Under the pieces are notes generated by a model. It searched no databases. It saw only the letters and a list, made by a program, of their open reading frames with translations, and was not told the origin of the DNA. Positions 1-13,144 of a DNA stretch of 64,000 nt are shown here, one piece after another. The position numbers were made by a program, and so were the translations under genes. Position 1 is the first letter of the stretch. Each line of letters starts with the position of its first letter. Source of the DNA: Sipunculus nudus (taxonomy: Eukaryota > Annelida > Sipuncula > Golfingiida > Sipunculidae); NCBI GenBank assembly GCA_026874595.1, contig CM049319.1, positions 67,237,917-67,301,916 of the forward strand, read 5' to 3'.

Positions 1-3000
1 AATCTATGATCAAGGTACCAGATAGTCACAGAGGCATACTCCGACAGCAGAAACTCTAATCTATGATCAAGGTACCCGATGGTCACAGAGGCATACTTTG
101 ACAGCAGATACTCTAATCTATGATCAAGGTACCCGATGGTCACAGAGGCATACTCTGACAGCAGAAACTCAAATCTATGAGTCATGGTCATGGTACCCGA
201 TGTCACAGAGGCACACTCTGAGAGCAGAGACTCTAATATTTGAGTTATGGCCATGGTACCCGATGGTCACAGAGGCACACTCTGACAGCAGATACTCTAA
301 CCTATGAGTCATGGTCATGGTACCCGATGGTCACAGAGGCACACTCTGACAGCTTATACTCTAACCTATGAGTCATGGTCATGTTACCCGATGTGACAGA
401 GGCACACTCTGAGAGCAGAGACTCTAATATTTGAGTTATGGCCATGGTACCCGATGGTCACAGAGGCACACTCTGACAGCAGATACTCTAACCTATGAGT
501 CATGGTCATGGTACCCGATGTCACAGAGGCACACTCTGACAGCTGATATTCTAAACTATGGTCAGGTTACCAAATGGTGACAGAGGCATAATCTTACAGC
601 AGATACTCTAATATATGAGTCATGGTCATGGTACCCGATTGTCACAGAGGCACACTCTGACAGCTGATACTCTTATCTATGGTCATGGTATCAAATGGTG
701 ACAGCGGCATAATCTTACAGCAGATACTCTAATCTATGAGTCATGGTCATGGTACCCGATGGTCACAGAGGCACACTCTGACAGCTGATACTCTAATCCA
801 TGTGTCATAGTCATGGCACCCGATGTCACTGAGACACACACTGACAGCTGTTACTCTAATCTAAGAGTCATGTTTATGGTACCAAATGGGCACAGCGGCA
901 TACTCTGACAGCTGATTCTCTAATCTATGAGTCATGGTCATGGTACCCGATGTCACAGAGGCACACTCTGATAGCAGAGACTCTAAAATATGAGTCATGG
1001 TCATGGTACCCGATGGTCACAGAGGCACACTCTGACAGCTGATACTCTAATCTATGAGTCATGGTCATGGTAACAGATGTCACAGAGGCACACTCTGACA
1101 GCAGATACTTTAATATATGAGTTATGGTCATGGTACCCGATGGTCCCAGAGGCGCACTCTGACAGCTGATACTCTAATCTATGGTCATGGTACCATATGG
1201 TGACAGAGGCATAATCTTACAGCAGATACTTTAATATATGAGTCACGGTCATGGTACCCGATGGTCACAGAGGCACACTCTAGCAGCTGATACTCTAATC
1301 TATGGTCAGGGTACCAAATGGTGACAGAGGCATAATCTTACAGCAGAAACTTTAATATATGAGTCATTGTCATGGTACCCGATGGTCACAGAGGCACACT
1401 CTGACAGGTGATACTCCAATCTATGGTCATGGTACCAAATGGTGACAGAGGCATAATCTTACAGCAGATACTCTAATCTATGAGTCATGGTCATGGTACC
1501 CTGATGGTCACAGAGGCACACTCTTACAGCTGATACTCCAATCTATGAGTCATGGTCATGGTACCCAATGTCACTGAGGCACACTCTGACAGCAGAGACT
1601 CTAATATATGAGTTATGGTCATGGTACCCAATGGTCACAGAGACACACTCTGACAGCTGATACTCTGATCTATGATCAAGGTACCCGATGGTCACAGAGG
1701 CATACTCTGACAGCAGAAACTCAAATCTATGGTCAAGGTCCCGATTTTCACAGAGGCATACTCCGACAGCAGAAACTCTAATCTATGATCAAGGTACCCG
1801 ATGGTCACAGAGGCATACTTTGACAGCAGATACTCTAATCTATGATCAAGGTACCCGATGGTCACAGAGGCATACTCTGACAGCAGAAACTGAAACCTAT
1901 GGTCAAGGTCCCGATGGTCACAGAGGCATACTCCGACAGCAGAAACTCTAATCTATGATCAAGGTACCCGATGGTCTCAGAGGCATACTTTGACAGCAGA
2001 TACTCTAATCTATGATCAAGGTACCCGATGGTCACAGAGGCATACTCTGACAGCAGAAACTCAAATCTATGGTCAAGGTCCCGATGGTCACAGAGGCATA
2101 CTCCGACAGCAGAAACTCTAATCGATGATCAAGGTCCCGATGGTCACAGAGGCATACTTTGACAGCAGATACTCTAATCTATGATCAAGGTACCAGATGG
2201 TCACAGAGGCATACTTTGACAGCAGATACTCTAATCTATGAACAAGGTACCCGATGGTCACAGAGGCATACTCTGACAGCAGAAACTCAAATCTATGGTC
2301 AAGGTCCCGATGGTCACAGAGGCATACTCCGACAGCAGAAACTCTAATCTATGATCAAGGTACCCGATGGTCACAGAGGCATACTTTGACAGCAGAAACT
2401 CTAATCTATGATCAAAGTAACCGATGGTCACAGAGGCATACTTTGACAGCAGATACTCTAGTCTATGATCAAGGTACCCCATGGTCACAGAGGCATACTT
2501 TGACAGCAGAAACTCGAATCTATGATTAAGGTACCCGATGGTCACAGAGGCATACTTTGACAGCAGAAACTCTCATCTATGATCAAGGTACCCGATGGTC
2601 TCAGAGGCATACTTTGACAGCAGATACTCTAATCTATGATCAAGGTACCCGATGGTCACAGAGGCATACTTTGACAGCAGATACTCTAATCTATGATCAA
2701 GGTACCCGATGGTCACAGAGGCATACTCTGACAGCAGAAACTCAAATCTATGGTCAAGGTCCCGATGGTCACAGAGGCATACTCCGACAGCAGAAACTCT
2801 AATCTATGATCAAGGTACCCGATGGTCACAGAGGCATACTTTGACAGCAGAAACTCTAATCTATGATCAAAGTAACCGATGGTCACAGAGGCATACTTTG
2901 ACAGCAGATACTCTAGTCTATGATCAAGGTACCCGATGGTCACAGAGGCATACTTTGACAGCAGAAACTCTAATCTATGATTAAGGTACCCGATGGTCAC

Positions 3001-6000
3001 AGAGGCATACTTTGACAGCAGAAACTCTCATCTATGATCAAGGTACCCGATGGTCTCAGAGGCATACTTTGACAGCAGATACTCTAATCTATGATCAAGG
3101 TACCCGATGGTCACAGAGGCATACTTTGACAGCAGATACTCTAATCTATGATCAAGGTACCCGATGGTCACAGAGGCATACTCTGACAGCAGAAACTCTA
3201 ATCTATGGTCAAGGTACCAGATGGTCACAGAGGCATACTGTGACAGCAGAAACTTTAATCTATGATCAAGGTACCCGATGGTCACAGAGGCATACTCTGA
3301 CAGCAGAAACTCTAATCTATGATCAAGGAACCAGATGGTCACAGAGGCATACTCTGACAGCAGAAACTCTAATCTATGATCAAGGTACCCGATGGTCACA
3401 GAGGCATTCTTTGACAGCAGATACTCTAATCTATGATCAAGGTCCCGATGGTCACAGAGGCATAATCCGACAGCAGAAACGCTAATCTATGATCAAGGTA
3501 CCCGATGGTCACAGAGGCATACTCTGACAGCAGAAACCCTAATCTATGATCAAGGTACCAGATGGTCACAGAGGCATACTTTGACAGCAGATACTCTAAT
3601 CTATGATCAAGGTACCAGATGGTCACAGAGGCATACTCCGACAGCAGAAACTCTAATCTATGATCAAGGTACCCGATGGTCACAGAGGCATACTTTGACA
3701 GCAGATACTCTAATCTATGATCAAGGTACCCGATGGTCACAGAGGCATACTCTGACAGCAGAAACCCAAATCTATGGTCAAGGTCCCGATGGTCACAGAG
3801 GCACACTCTGACAGCTGATACTCTAATCCATGTGTCATGGTCATGGCACCCGATGTCACTGAGACACACACTGACAGCTGTTACTCTAATCTAAGAGTCA
3901 TGTTTATGGTACCAAATGGGCACAGCGGCATACTCTGACAGCTGATACTCTAATCTATGAGTCATGGTCATGGTACCCGATGTCACACAGGCACACTCTG
4001 ATAGCAGAGACTCTAAAATATGAGTCATGGTCATGGTACCCGATGGTCACAGAGGCACACTCTGACAGCTGATACTCTAATCTATGAGTCATGGTCATGG
4101 TACCAGATGTCACAGAGGCACACTCTGACAGCAGAGATTTTAATATATGAGTTATGGTCATGGTACCCGATGGTCCCAGAGGCGCACTCTGACAGCTGAT
4201 ACTCTAATCTATGGTCATGGTACCATATGGTGACAGAGGCATAATCTTACAGCAGATACTTTAATATATGAGTCACGGTCATGGTACCCGATGGTCACAG
4301 AGGCACACTCTAGCAGCTGATACTCTAATCTATGGTCAGGGTACCAAATGGTGACAGAGGCATAATCTTACAGCAGAAACTTTAATATATGAGTCATTGT
4401 CATGGTACCCGATGGTCACAGAGGCACACTCTGACAGGTGATACTCCAATCTATGGTCATGGTACCAAATGGTGACAGAGGCATAATCTTACAGCAGATA
4501 CTCTAATCTATGAGTCATGGTCATGGTACCCTGATGGTCACAGAGGCACACTCTTACAGCTGATACTCCAATCTATGAGTCATGGTCATGGTACCCGATG
4601 TCACTGAGGCACACTCTGGCAGCAGAGACTCTAATATATGAGTTATGGTCATGGTACCCAATGGTCACAGAGACACACTCTGACAGCTGATACTCTGATC
4701 TATGATCAAGGTACCCGATCTTCACAGAGGCATACTCTGACAGCAGAAACTCAAATCTATGGTCAAGGTCCCGATTTTCACAGAGGCATACTCCGACAGC
4801 AGAAACTCTAATCTATGATCAAGGTACCCGATGGTCACAGAGGCATACTTTGACAGCAGATACGCTAATCTATGGTCAAGGTACCCGATGGTCACAGAGG
4901 CATACTCTGACAGCAGAAACTGAAATCTATGGTCAAGGTCCCGATGGTCACAGAGGCATACTCCGACAGCAGAAACTCTAATCTATGATCAAGGTACCCG
5001 ATGGTCACAGAGGCATACTTTGACAGCAGATACTCTAATCTATGATCAAGGTACCCGATGGTCACAGAGGCATACTCTGACAGCAGAAACTCAAATCTAT
5101 GGTCAAGGTCCCGATGGTCACAGAGGCATACTCCGACAGCAGAAACTCTAATCGATGATCAAGGTCCCGATGGTCACAGAGGCATACTTTGACAGCAGAT
5201 ACTCTAATCTATGATCAAGGTACCAGATGGTCACAGAGGCATACTTTGACAGCAGATACTCTAATCTATGAACAAGGTACCCGATGGTCACAGAGGCATA
5301 CTCTGACAGCAGAAACTCAAATCTATGGTCAAGGTCCCGATGGTCACAGAGGCATACTCCGACAGCAGAAACTCTAATCTATGATCAAGGTACCCGATGG
5401 TCACAGAGGCATACTTTGACAGCAGAAACTCTAATCTATGATCAAGGTACCCGATGGTCACAGAGGCATACTTTGACAGCAGATACTCTAATCTATGATC
5501 AAGGTACCCGATGGTCACAGAGCCATACTTTGACAGCAGAAACTCTAATCTATGATTAAGGTACCCGATGGTCACAGAGGCATACTTTGACAGCAGAAAC
5601 TCTAATCTATGATCAAGGTACCCGATGGTCTCAGAGGCATACTTTGACAGCAGATACTCTAATCTATGATCAAGGTACCCGATGGTCACAGAGGCATACT
5701 TTGACAGCAGATACTCTAATCTATGATCAAGGTACCCGATGGTCACAGAGGCATACTCTGACACCAGAAACTCTAATCTATGGTCAAGGTATCAGATGGT
5801 CACAGAGGCATACTGTGACAGCAGAAACTCTAATCTATGATCAAGGTACCCGATGGTCACAGAGGCATACTCTGACAGCAGAAACTCTAATCTATGATCA
5901 AGGAACCAGATGGTCACAGAGGCATACTCTGACAGCAGAAACTCTAATCTATGATCAAGGTACCCGATGGTCACAGAGGCATACTTTGACAGCAGATACT

Positions 6001-8215
6001 CTAATCTATGATCAAGGTCCCGATGGTCACAGAGGCATAATCCGACAGCAGAAACGCTGATCTATAATCAAGGTACCCGATGGTCACAGAGGCACACTCT
6101 GACAGCAGAAACCCTAATCTATGATCAAGGTACCAGATGGTCACAGAGGCATACTTTGACAGCAGATACTCTAATCTATGATCAAGGTACCTGATGGTCA
6201 CAGAGGCATACTCCGACAGCAGAAACTCTAATCTATGATCAAGGTACCCGATGGTCACAGAGGCATACTTTGACAGCAGATACTCTAATCTATGATCAAG
6301 GTACCCGATGGTCACAGAGGCATACTCTGACAGCAGAAACCCAAATCTATGGTCAAGGTCCCGATGGTCACAGAGGCATACTCCGACAGCAGATACTCTA
6401 ATCTATGATCAAGGTCCCGATGGTCACAGAGGCATACTTTGACAGCAGATACTCTAATCTATGATCAAGGTACCCGATGGTCACAGAGACATACTTTGAC
6501 AGCAGATACTCTAATCTATGATCAAGGTACCCGATGGTCACAGAGGCATACTCTGACAGCTGATACTCTAACCTATGAGTCATGGTCATGGTACCCGATG
6601 TCACAGAGGCACACTCTGAGAGCAGAGACTCTAATATTTGAGTTATGGCCATGGTACCCGATGGTCACAGAGGCACACTCTCACAGCAGACACTCTAACC
6701 TATGAGTCATGGTCATGGTACCCGATGGTCACAGAGGCACACTCTGACAGCTTATACTCTAACCATTGAGTCATGGTCATGGTACCCGATGTGACAAAGG
6801 CACACTCTGAGAGCAGAGACTCTAATATTTGAGTTATGGCCATGGTACCCAATGGTCACAGAGGCACACTCTGAGAGCAGATACTCTAACCTATGAGTCA
6901 TGGTCATGGTACCCGATGGTCACAGAGGCATACTTTGACAGCAGATACTCTAATCTATGATCAAGGTACCCGATGGTCACAGAGGCATACTCTGACAGCA
7001 GAAACTCAAATCTATGGTCAAGGTCCCGATGGTCACAGAGGCATACTCCGACAGCAGAAACTCTAATCTATGATCAAGGTACCCGATGGTCACAGAGGCA
7101 TACTTTGACAGCAGATCGCTAATCTATGATAAATGTACCCGATGGTCACATAGGCATACTCTGACAGCAGAAACTCAAATCTATGGTCAAGGTCCCGATG
7201 GTCACAGAGGCATACTCCGACAGAAGAAACTCTAATCGATGATCAAGGTCCCGATGGTCACAGAGGCATACTTTGACAGCAGATACTCTAATCTATGATC
7301 AAGGTACCCGATGGTCACAGAGGCATACTTTGACAGCAGATACTCTAATCTATGATTAAGGTACCCGATGGTCACAGAGGCATACAGCAGAGACTCTAAT
7401 ATATGAGTTATGGCTATGGTACCCAATGGTCACAGAGGCACACTCTGACAGCTGATACTCTGATCTATGATCAAGGTACCCGATGGTCACAGAGGCATAC
7501 TCTGACAGCAGAAACTCAAATCTATGGTCAAGGTCCCGATGGTCACAGAGGCATGCTCCGACAGCAGAAACTCTAATCTATGATCAAGGTACCCGATGGT
7601 CACAGAGGCATACTTTGACAGCAGATACTCTAATCTATGATCAAGGTACCCGATGGTCACAGAGGCATTTTCTGACAGCAGAAACTCTAATCTATGATCA
7701 AGGTACCCGATGGTCACAGAGGCATACTTTGACAGCAGAAACTCTAATCTATGATCAAGGTACCAGATGGTCACAGAGGCATACTCTGACAGCAGAAACT
7801 CTAATCTATGATCAAGGTACCCGATGGTCACAGAGGCATACTTTGACAGCAGAAACTCAAATCTATGGTCAAGGTCCCGATGGTCACAGAGGCATACTCC
7901 GACAGCAGAAACTCTAATCTATGATCAAGGTACCCGATGGTCACAGAGGCATACTTTGACAGCAGAAACTCTAATCTATGATCAAGGTACCCGATGGTCA
8001 CAGAGGCATACTTTGACAGCAGATACTCTAATCTATGATCAAGGTACCCGATGGTCACAGAGGCATACTTTGACAGCAGAAACTCTAATCTATGATCAAG
8101 GTACCCGATGGTCACAGAGGCATACTTTGACAGCAGATACTCTAATCTATGATCAAGGTACCCGATGGTCACAGAGGCATACTTTGACAGCAGATACTCT
8201 TATCTATGATCAAGA
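1..8215. repeat. 8.2-kb satellite array of 57-bp and 64-bp units
   Basis: The whole segment is one diverged tandem array. The main unit is 57 bp and contains the landmarks GGTACCCGATGGTCACAGAG and TTGACAGCAGATACTCTAAT. A second form is 64 bp because GATCAAGGTACC is replaced by GAGTCATGGTCATGGTACC. A 56-bp form has lost one base (GGTCCCGAT). 64-bp units dominate at about 160-1670, 3800-4690 and 6560-6910; 57-bp units dominate at about 1680-3790, 4690-6550 and 6920-8215. Because 57 is a multiple of three, long open frames run on both strands, but these are repeat translations (19-residue period), not genes. The left end lies outside the window; the right end is abrupt at about 8215. Confidence 0.95.
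785..6360. repeat. Higher-order duplication inside the satellite (~3.0 kb and ~2.55 kb copies)
   Basis: Rare variant units recur in the same order. The unit with TTACTCTAATCTAAGAGTCA is at 851 and again at 3881, an offset of 3030 bp, and 2254 matches 5284 at the same offset. Further right the offset drops to 2575 bp (3012 matches 5587), because the first copy carries an extra ~455-bp internal duplication (2254-2545 repeated at 2709-3000, eight 57-bp units). Copy 1 spans about 785-3790 and copy 2 about 3815-6360. Confidence 0.85.
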
Positions 8216-8318
8216 GAATGACAAAGTTCTTTGAGATAATCTTGAGCAGTCCAAGAGGTCTCTGGACAATAATGGGTAAAACATGAATCACAAAATGTTG
8301 AACTGTTCAGCTTTTTCT

Positions 8319-9671
8319 TCATCTTTTAGCTTTGTTCATTTGAACAGCATTTCTAGTGACTGGCCATTTACCTCCCTCAAAACAGATTGAACATATAAAG
8401 CGCACGATGCCAAACATTAGGTGAGGCTCTTGAATCAGTTCAGCTGCCCGAGACAGCACCTCAGAGTGTCCACAGTGAATGCAGATATCTGGAAGAGTAC
8501 ACTGGATACCTACAATAAAATAAACAACACTCATAAAATAATAAACAACAGTAATCAGTAAATTACTATATACTAATTTTAAACTAATGTTTCACAAAAA
8601 CATGCTGAATGTCAAACACCTATTTATCATCCAATCACAATTTGTTTATCTGTTTATCAATGCTAGGCAAGGTTCATTTTTAAACTTACTTCTATTATTG
8701 AGTCAAGATCATTATATCATACTGTTTGTATACCTTTGGTTCTGTGGCCATGTGGGTCATATCAAAAGAAATGATATAGATTTGTACAGTTATTCTGAGC
8801 ATTTTTTTAAAGTGTCCATTCCATTTAAATGTATGGAAACCTTAATAGTATGTGGTTTCAATTGTCGACTCGCAGGTTAACTGCTTCTTCACAACCAGCA
8901 CATCTCTGTAAGGGCCACACACATGAAGTAGCTCCTCTTGAATTCTCTTCAGGGCCAGCTCTTCATCTCTCCTCAGACACTTTGCTGCATAGACCACCCT
9001 TGGTTTTCCACATTCAGACCACACCACGTATCCTCGTGCCTTAGCTTTAACAAGAAAAATTGTAAAGGAAAAGTAATATACATATTGTGGTAACATACAG
9101 ATTCTTTGTATATATTTTTTTAAGTTCCAGGTCATTAACAGTACAAATCCCCTTAAATATTCTTACAATAAGAAATATCCCTTCAATCAAATTCTGATAT
9201 TACTTCATCATATTATATTTGCCCAGCCAGTAACAGTGAAATCTTTATATGTGGGCACCCTTTAGACTGAGCCCAACTGCCCATTGTTTGAAGGTCATGA
9301 CTGAAAATACAAATATTCAGCAGGAGGAAAAATGGGACGCTCACTATATGGTGGTCCCCACTATGAGAGGTTCCTCTGTATTTTCTGTGAATGTAAATTG
9401 AAACACTGAAATAATGTAGCTGGCTCAAAAAATATTGCAGTGAAATTTTCATTATGCCCACCTTCAATGAAAAGGCTGCGATTTTTTCTCTGTCCTTTTT
9501 GGACACTTCCGATCTCTCAGTTCCATACACGAGATGAAAACTTTTGAAATGCTCTTTGTCATGATCCAAAACTGGATCCGGCAAGAAATGTAGCTCCTCA
9601 AACATCTCAGATGACAGTCTTGGGGGGTTGAGGGTGCTGTACCAACACCCTTGGTCAGCACACTTCTTCAC
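8319..9671 (-). pseudogene. Cysteine-rich protein gene, three 3' exons, with an in-frame stop
   Basis: Three minus-strand exons fit together by splice sites and phase. Exon A is 9671-9462 (acceptor TTGCTTCAG, donor AAG|GTGGGC, phase 0 at both ends). Exon B is 9039-8841 (acceptor CTAAG, donor AAG|GTTTCC, ends in phase 1). Exon C is 8509-8319 (acceptor TTTTATTGTAG, ends in TGA). Exon A has a CxxxGCWY stretch and the segment LPDPVLDHDKEHFKSF; exon B has SECGKPRVVYAAK; exon C has DICIHCGH and a later CSIC. The paired cysteines suggest zinc binding. I recall similar uncharacterised, multi-copy proteins in marine invertebrates, but cannot name the family or a function. The last full codon of exon B (8844-8842) is TAA, so the model is broken unless another donor is used. 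The 3' end lies about 100 bp from the satellite. Confidence 0.55.
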
Positions 9672-9679
9672 CTGAAGCA

Positions 9680-10430
9680 ATTTTATTAAAATGGCAATCA
9701 GTAGAGTCAAATTACATGGTTAAGTTTCATGGTTCTTTAATTTATACTGCATAAATATATATGAATATATGAATTATATATGAATAAATATATGAATTCG
9801 TAGTTTTAATATCAGCAGAACACCATGAAAATATGATATGGGTACTTTTTTGCTGTGGTTAAAATCCAACATTGATGTCTCTCATCACTTGAATGACATT
9901 GTTGTAGAGTTTGCCTTAGGGTGTTCGAACTTCTCTGGAAATAAAATATAATAGTTCAATATAAACCATTATATTCACTAGGATGGACATTTGTACATTA
10001 ATCTTTTCTAGAAAAGTGACACATATCTGAGGCACACTTTCAACCTAAAAAGGTTAAAATTTAATTGAAAATAAAAGAAAAAGTAAAACTACTCATGCAA
10101 AATATTTAATATTTTATCAAAATATCTGATACCTCATCTATTTATATAATGCACCACTAGGCTGTACATGATCCCCCCCCCCCCCCCCCGAATGTAAAAC
10201 ACTTATAGTTTTCAGAGTTTTACAATATTTCAACCTTCTTCTATTGGGTGAGTATTTTTTTTTTTTTATTCCTGAAAGGACAGAAGTGAACTCTAAATAA
10301 TGAAGGGCATTTCATGTGAATGAACACAAAATAGTTTGCCTCATGGGAAAAGGGTCAGCAAAAGGGCCTTCTACTGTATGAGTAATATTAAACAGTCCAT
10401 ATCATCCGTTTTTTTTAATAATTTTAACAC
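9680..10430. other. Intron-like AT-rich sequence with a C19 tract
   Basis: No supported gene. It holds a run of about 19 C at 10172-10190 and a T run near 10255. An acceptor-like TTTTATTTCCAG on the minus strand near 9940 may mark a missing exon of the flanking gene, but no frame with a matching phase could be settled. Confidence 0.4.
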
Positions 10431-10690
10431 AACTATCCAACATTCCATAATCTGTTCATATTGCACAATAAAGATTATAAACAAAACAGTTGAAATGCAA
10501 TTTATTCTTAACCAACCTCTCATCTGGTCGATTGTTGTAACTTCGATGCATCCGCATTAGGTCATCAAATGCAGTTTGTACATGCTCCTTGGTAGCAGAT
10601 TCTTGGTTTTCAGTACTAGCAGGACTTGTAGTGATATTTAAACGGAGGTACGAGTTTTGATATCGACCAGGTTCCCTACTGGCATGTCAT
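10430..10690 (-). CDS. Probable upstream exon of the cysteine-rich gene
   Basis: A minus-strand frame stays open here and reads like ordinary protein, including TENQESATKEHVQTAFDDLM and RSYNNRPDE. A possible donor (GAG AG|GTTGGT) lies near 10525 and would end the exon in phase 2. The next recognised exon (9671) starts in phase 0, so at least one exon between them would be needed; I could not fix it. Strand and spacing suggest it belongs to the same gene. It could also be an unrelated open frame. Confidence 0.35.
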
Positions 10691-11391
10691 GCGGTAGTTC
10701 AATCGGTTTTTCATTTAATCGGTATTAAATCCATGTATGATACTAATCTTTTGGTCCGGGTCCGTCACCGACCGAAAAACAATGTCCCCAACCGTTTCAC
10801 TGACATGGCATTTAATTATTTTATTTGACAGAAATAAAGAGTCACCAGTTCCGGCCATAGAAGTCACAGACAGCCATGTCGCTTCATCCTGTACATTCAT
10901 TTTGTCCATGTTATCCTTGAATAAGGCATGACACGAAGTTCAACCAGCCATTTTAGTGAGTAGTTTTAAATAAGTCGGCCTTTTCCGCCTTCGTCCTAAG
11001 TATCCTCCAATATCTATGTAATGTTAAGAATGCCACTATAAAGCGTAACCCTGCGTGGCGGTTGCAGCCAAAGCTGCGCTCGGCGGTGCTCGGCAGGCCC
11101 ATAAAACCGGAAGTTTTTTTGAGAATTTTCAAAAAGTATTAATAAATGTGTCCACCATAATACTTTACAATCTATGCCAGGAATGTTTAAAAAAGAGCGT
11201 GCTATCATTACAAGTAGTAAACTGTTTAATTAAATAAATGACTATTAAAAATGAAACAGGGTTAGGTAGTTGTGGAAAGGTCAGAGTAAAATATTGAAAG
11301 GCGCTGCCTTCATGAAAACTGAAAAAAAAAATCGAATGATAATTCTCCAAAGCTCCGCGGATGCTCTGCCTTAAGATGGTCCTCGGAAACC

Positions 11392-11631
11392 ATGGTTGAT
11401 TTTGTTATCACAGACGGCCGTCGACTTTGCCGAGTAAGGCACATTTTGTACGATGCAACGAACGTATTTTGTCGTGAGTTTAAACATAGACAGTTTTTAT
11501 CATTTATAGAAAGACTAATGGAGACTTTTGGTAGAGGCGGCAATAAAATAACGACAGAGAAACTATTATATTTATTTTCCGAATTGCCAATACTTATGGT
11601 CGGCGGATCTGGGAAACGAAAAATTAAATGA
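11392..11631 (+). CDS. Unrecognised 79-residue ORF with a strong Kozak context
   Basis: The ATG sits in ACCATGG, an ideal animal start context, and the frame has balanced composition with no low complexity (for example REFKHRQFLSFIERLMETF). It matches no family I know. Donor-like sequences CGA|GTAAGG and TC|GTGAGT occur inside it, so it might be a first coding exon rather than a complete gene. The opposite strand also has a long open frame (11310-11729), which looks like a shadow. Low confidence. Confidence 0.25.
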   Translation: MVDFVITDGRRLCRVRHILYDATNVFCREFKHRQFLSFIERLMETFGRGGNKITTEKLLYLFSELPILMVGGSGKRKIK

Positions 11632-11739
11632 GTATGGCCTAATAATAAATAATTATTCCGCAGGAGATAAATATATGTTCTGGATGCACACACAGGGAAA
11701 AGGGTGCTGATGGCTGGCAGAATATTCAAATGCTATTTT

Positions 11740-12950
11740 TTATTTTTGTTTACTCTATATATGATAATCGAACTTTGTCATGTACACTAGTTGACCTTTT
11801 AGTTTTTGCATTATATAGGCCGCAGGGCAGGGCAAGACGCCCACCTTAAGCGGAAACGTTTCCTGATGGTTCTTAAACATCTTAAAATCATATTTTTTAT
11901 TGTTAACAGTTCAGATATATCAGAAAAAATAAATTCTGATGGGAATTTAGGCACAATTTAGTATATTTTCGAAGAAATCGGCAAAAGTTATATCTTCTGA
12001 CCATGGGCGTTTTACCCCAGACTCACAGTCTCATTACCTCCCATACCTGTTAGGACCTAGTTATTGTTCTGTGTGTGAGTAGGCATAGTCCACGTGCGTT
12101 TGTTTACCATAACAAGGTCGCGTAACCAGAGGTCCGATTTTGTGCATCCGCGACAGATCTCAAACAAACAGTAGTTCAAACAAGTCCATATATGGACTTT
12201 CATGTCTTCTGATATATATATCTGCTGGAGGGACTTTAATTACGGTCCTGAATGGACATTACGGCCCATCTGCCGAATGTAAATTCATTGTAGAACCAAT
12301 TTCAACAGATTTGTACGATAGGTACACGGGCCTCAGCTGAAATGACACGCACCTTGTCCCCATGCATGTATCGGGTCCCTGATCAACTGCAACACGCAAT
12401 GTTTCAGCCAGCGGGAACATGTATTACATTTTTGGGCAATGTCACTCAGGGCATCTCCTGATCGACAATTATTGTGGCCCGGGCGATACACGGAGTCCCT
12501 CACGCTATGTTTAGGTTGGCGCCAGCTAGTGATCGCGCTAGGTCCACTCTAGTAAGCCAACCCTTTTAGGGCAATATTTTGGCAGGTATACCAATTGATT
12601 TCAAAGATAAGACGCAATTTTTCGTGTAAATTCAACATGCTTTATAGGTGATTGGCCCCTTTAATTAGATAAAAACCAAGGTTGAGCATTAGGTAACTTG
12701 CAAGTCCAAATATATTCATCCTCAGAATTTAAGCTGGACGCTGCTTAGCTCTTTTTGGTGTTTCGGGGGACGCCGAAAAATCCGACTTGCCAACAGAAAG
12801 AGACGTAGCGTCTGGGTCATGAGGTAAAATTTCTTGAAATATACGGCACAGTTAAAACGTTATTTGTAACAAACTATTTTACTAAATAATTCTTTGCCCG
12901 ACTACTGCGCCTTATTTTTCGGATATCTTATTTATGACTCAAACTTCCAT
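11740..12950. other. No feature recognised
   Basis: Moderately AT-rich single-copy-looking sequence. I see no gene, RNA or clear repeat here. Confidence 0.4.
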
Positions 12951-12958
12951 TATCGTCT

Positions 12959-13144
12959 TTATAATAGGACTGTTAAGGCAGCGGACATCGTCATGCCATT
13001 GTCAACTTTCTGAAGTTTCGCTGCGATTGAGGTTTTTGACCAAGTATCTCCTCCAGTGCTAACAAATCCTCCAGTTTTTGGTTGATTTCCCGTCGTAAGC
13101 AACGTTTCTAGCGTGTGCTTTATATCATCTCGGCGAAATGTCAC
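12959..13144 (-). CDS. Unrecognised 61-residue ORF
   Basis: The ORF starts with MTFRRDDIKHTLETLL, has normal amino-acid composition and ends in TAA. No family is recognised and no convincing splice partner was found. A perfect short hairpin (GGCCTTTCAAAGGCC, 13160-13174) lies just upstream. It may be a small exon or chance. Confidence 0.2.
   Translation of the reverse strand: MTFRRDDIKHTLETLLTTGNQPKTGGFVSTGGDTWSKTSIAAKLQKVDNGMTMSAALTVLL

Noticed and set aside
3012-3485. 157-residue repetitive ORF and its antisense partners
   Set aside because: It is a translation of the 57-bp satellite; variant units break it elsewhere in the same array.
1-8215. CRISPR-like array (regular repeats)
   Set aside because: There are no unique spacers of constant size between conserved repeats. 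The whole unit repeats, as in a satellite, and the window is eukaryotic.
12140-12340. ORF beginning MCIRDRS, resembling the translated Nextera transposon-end artefact
   Set aside because: The DNA reads GTGCATCCGCGACAG, which differs at four positions from the mosaic-end sequence, so it is not adapter contamination. The ORF also lacks an ATG start and any recognisable content.
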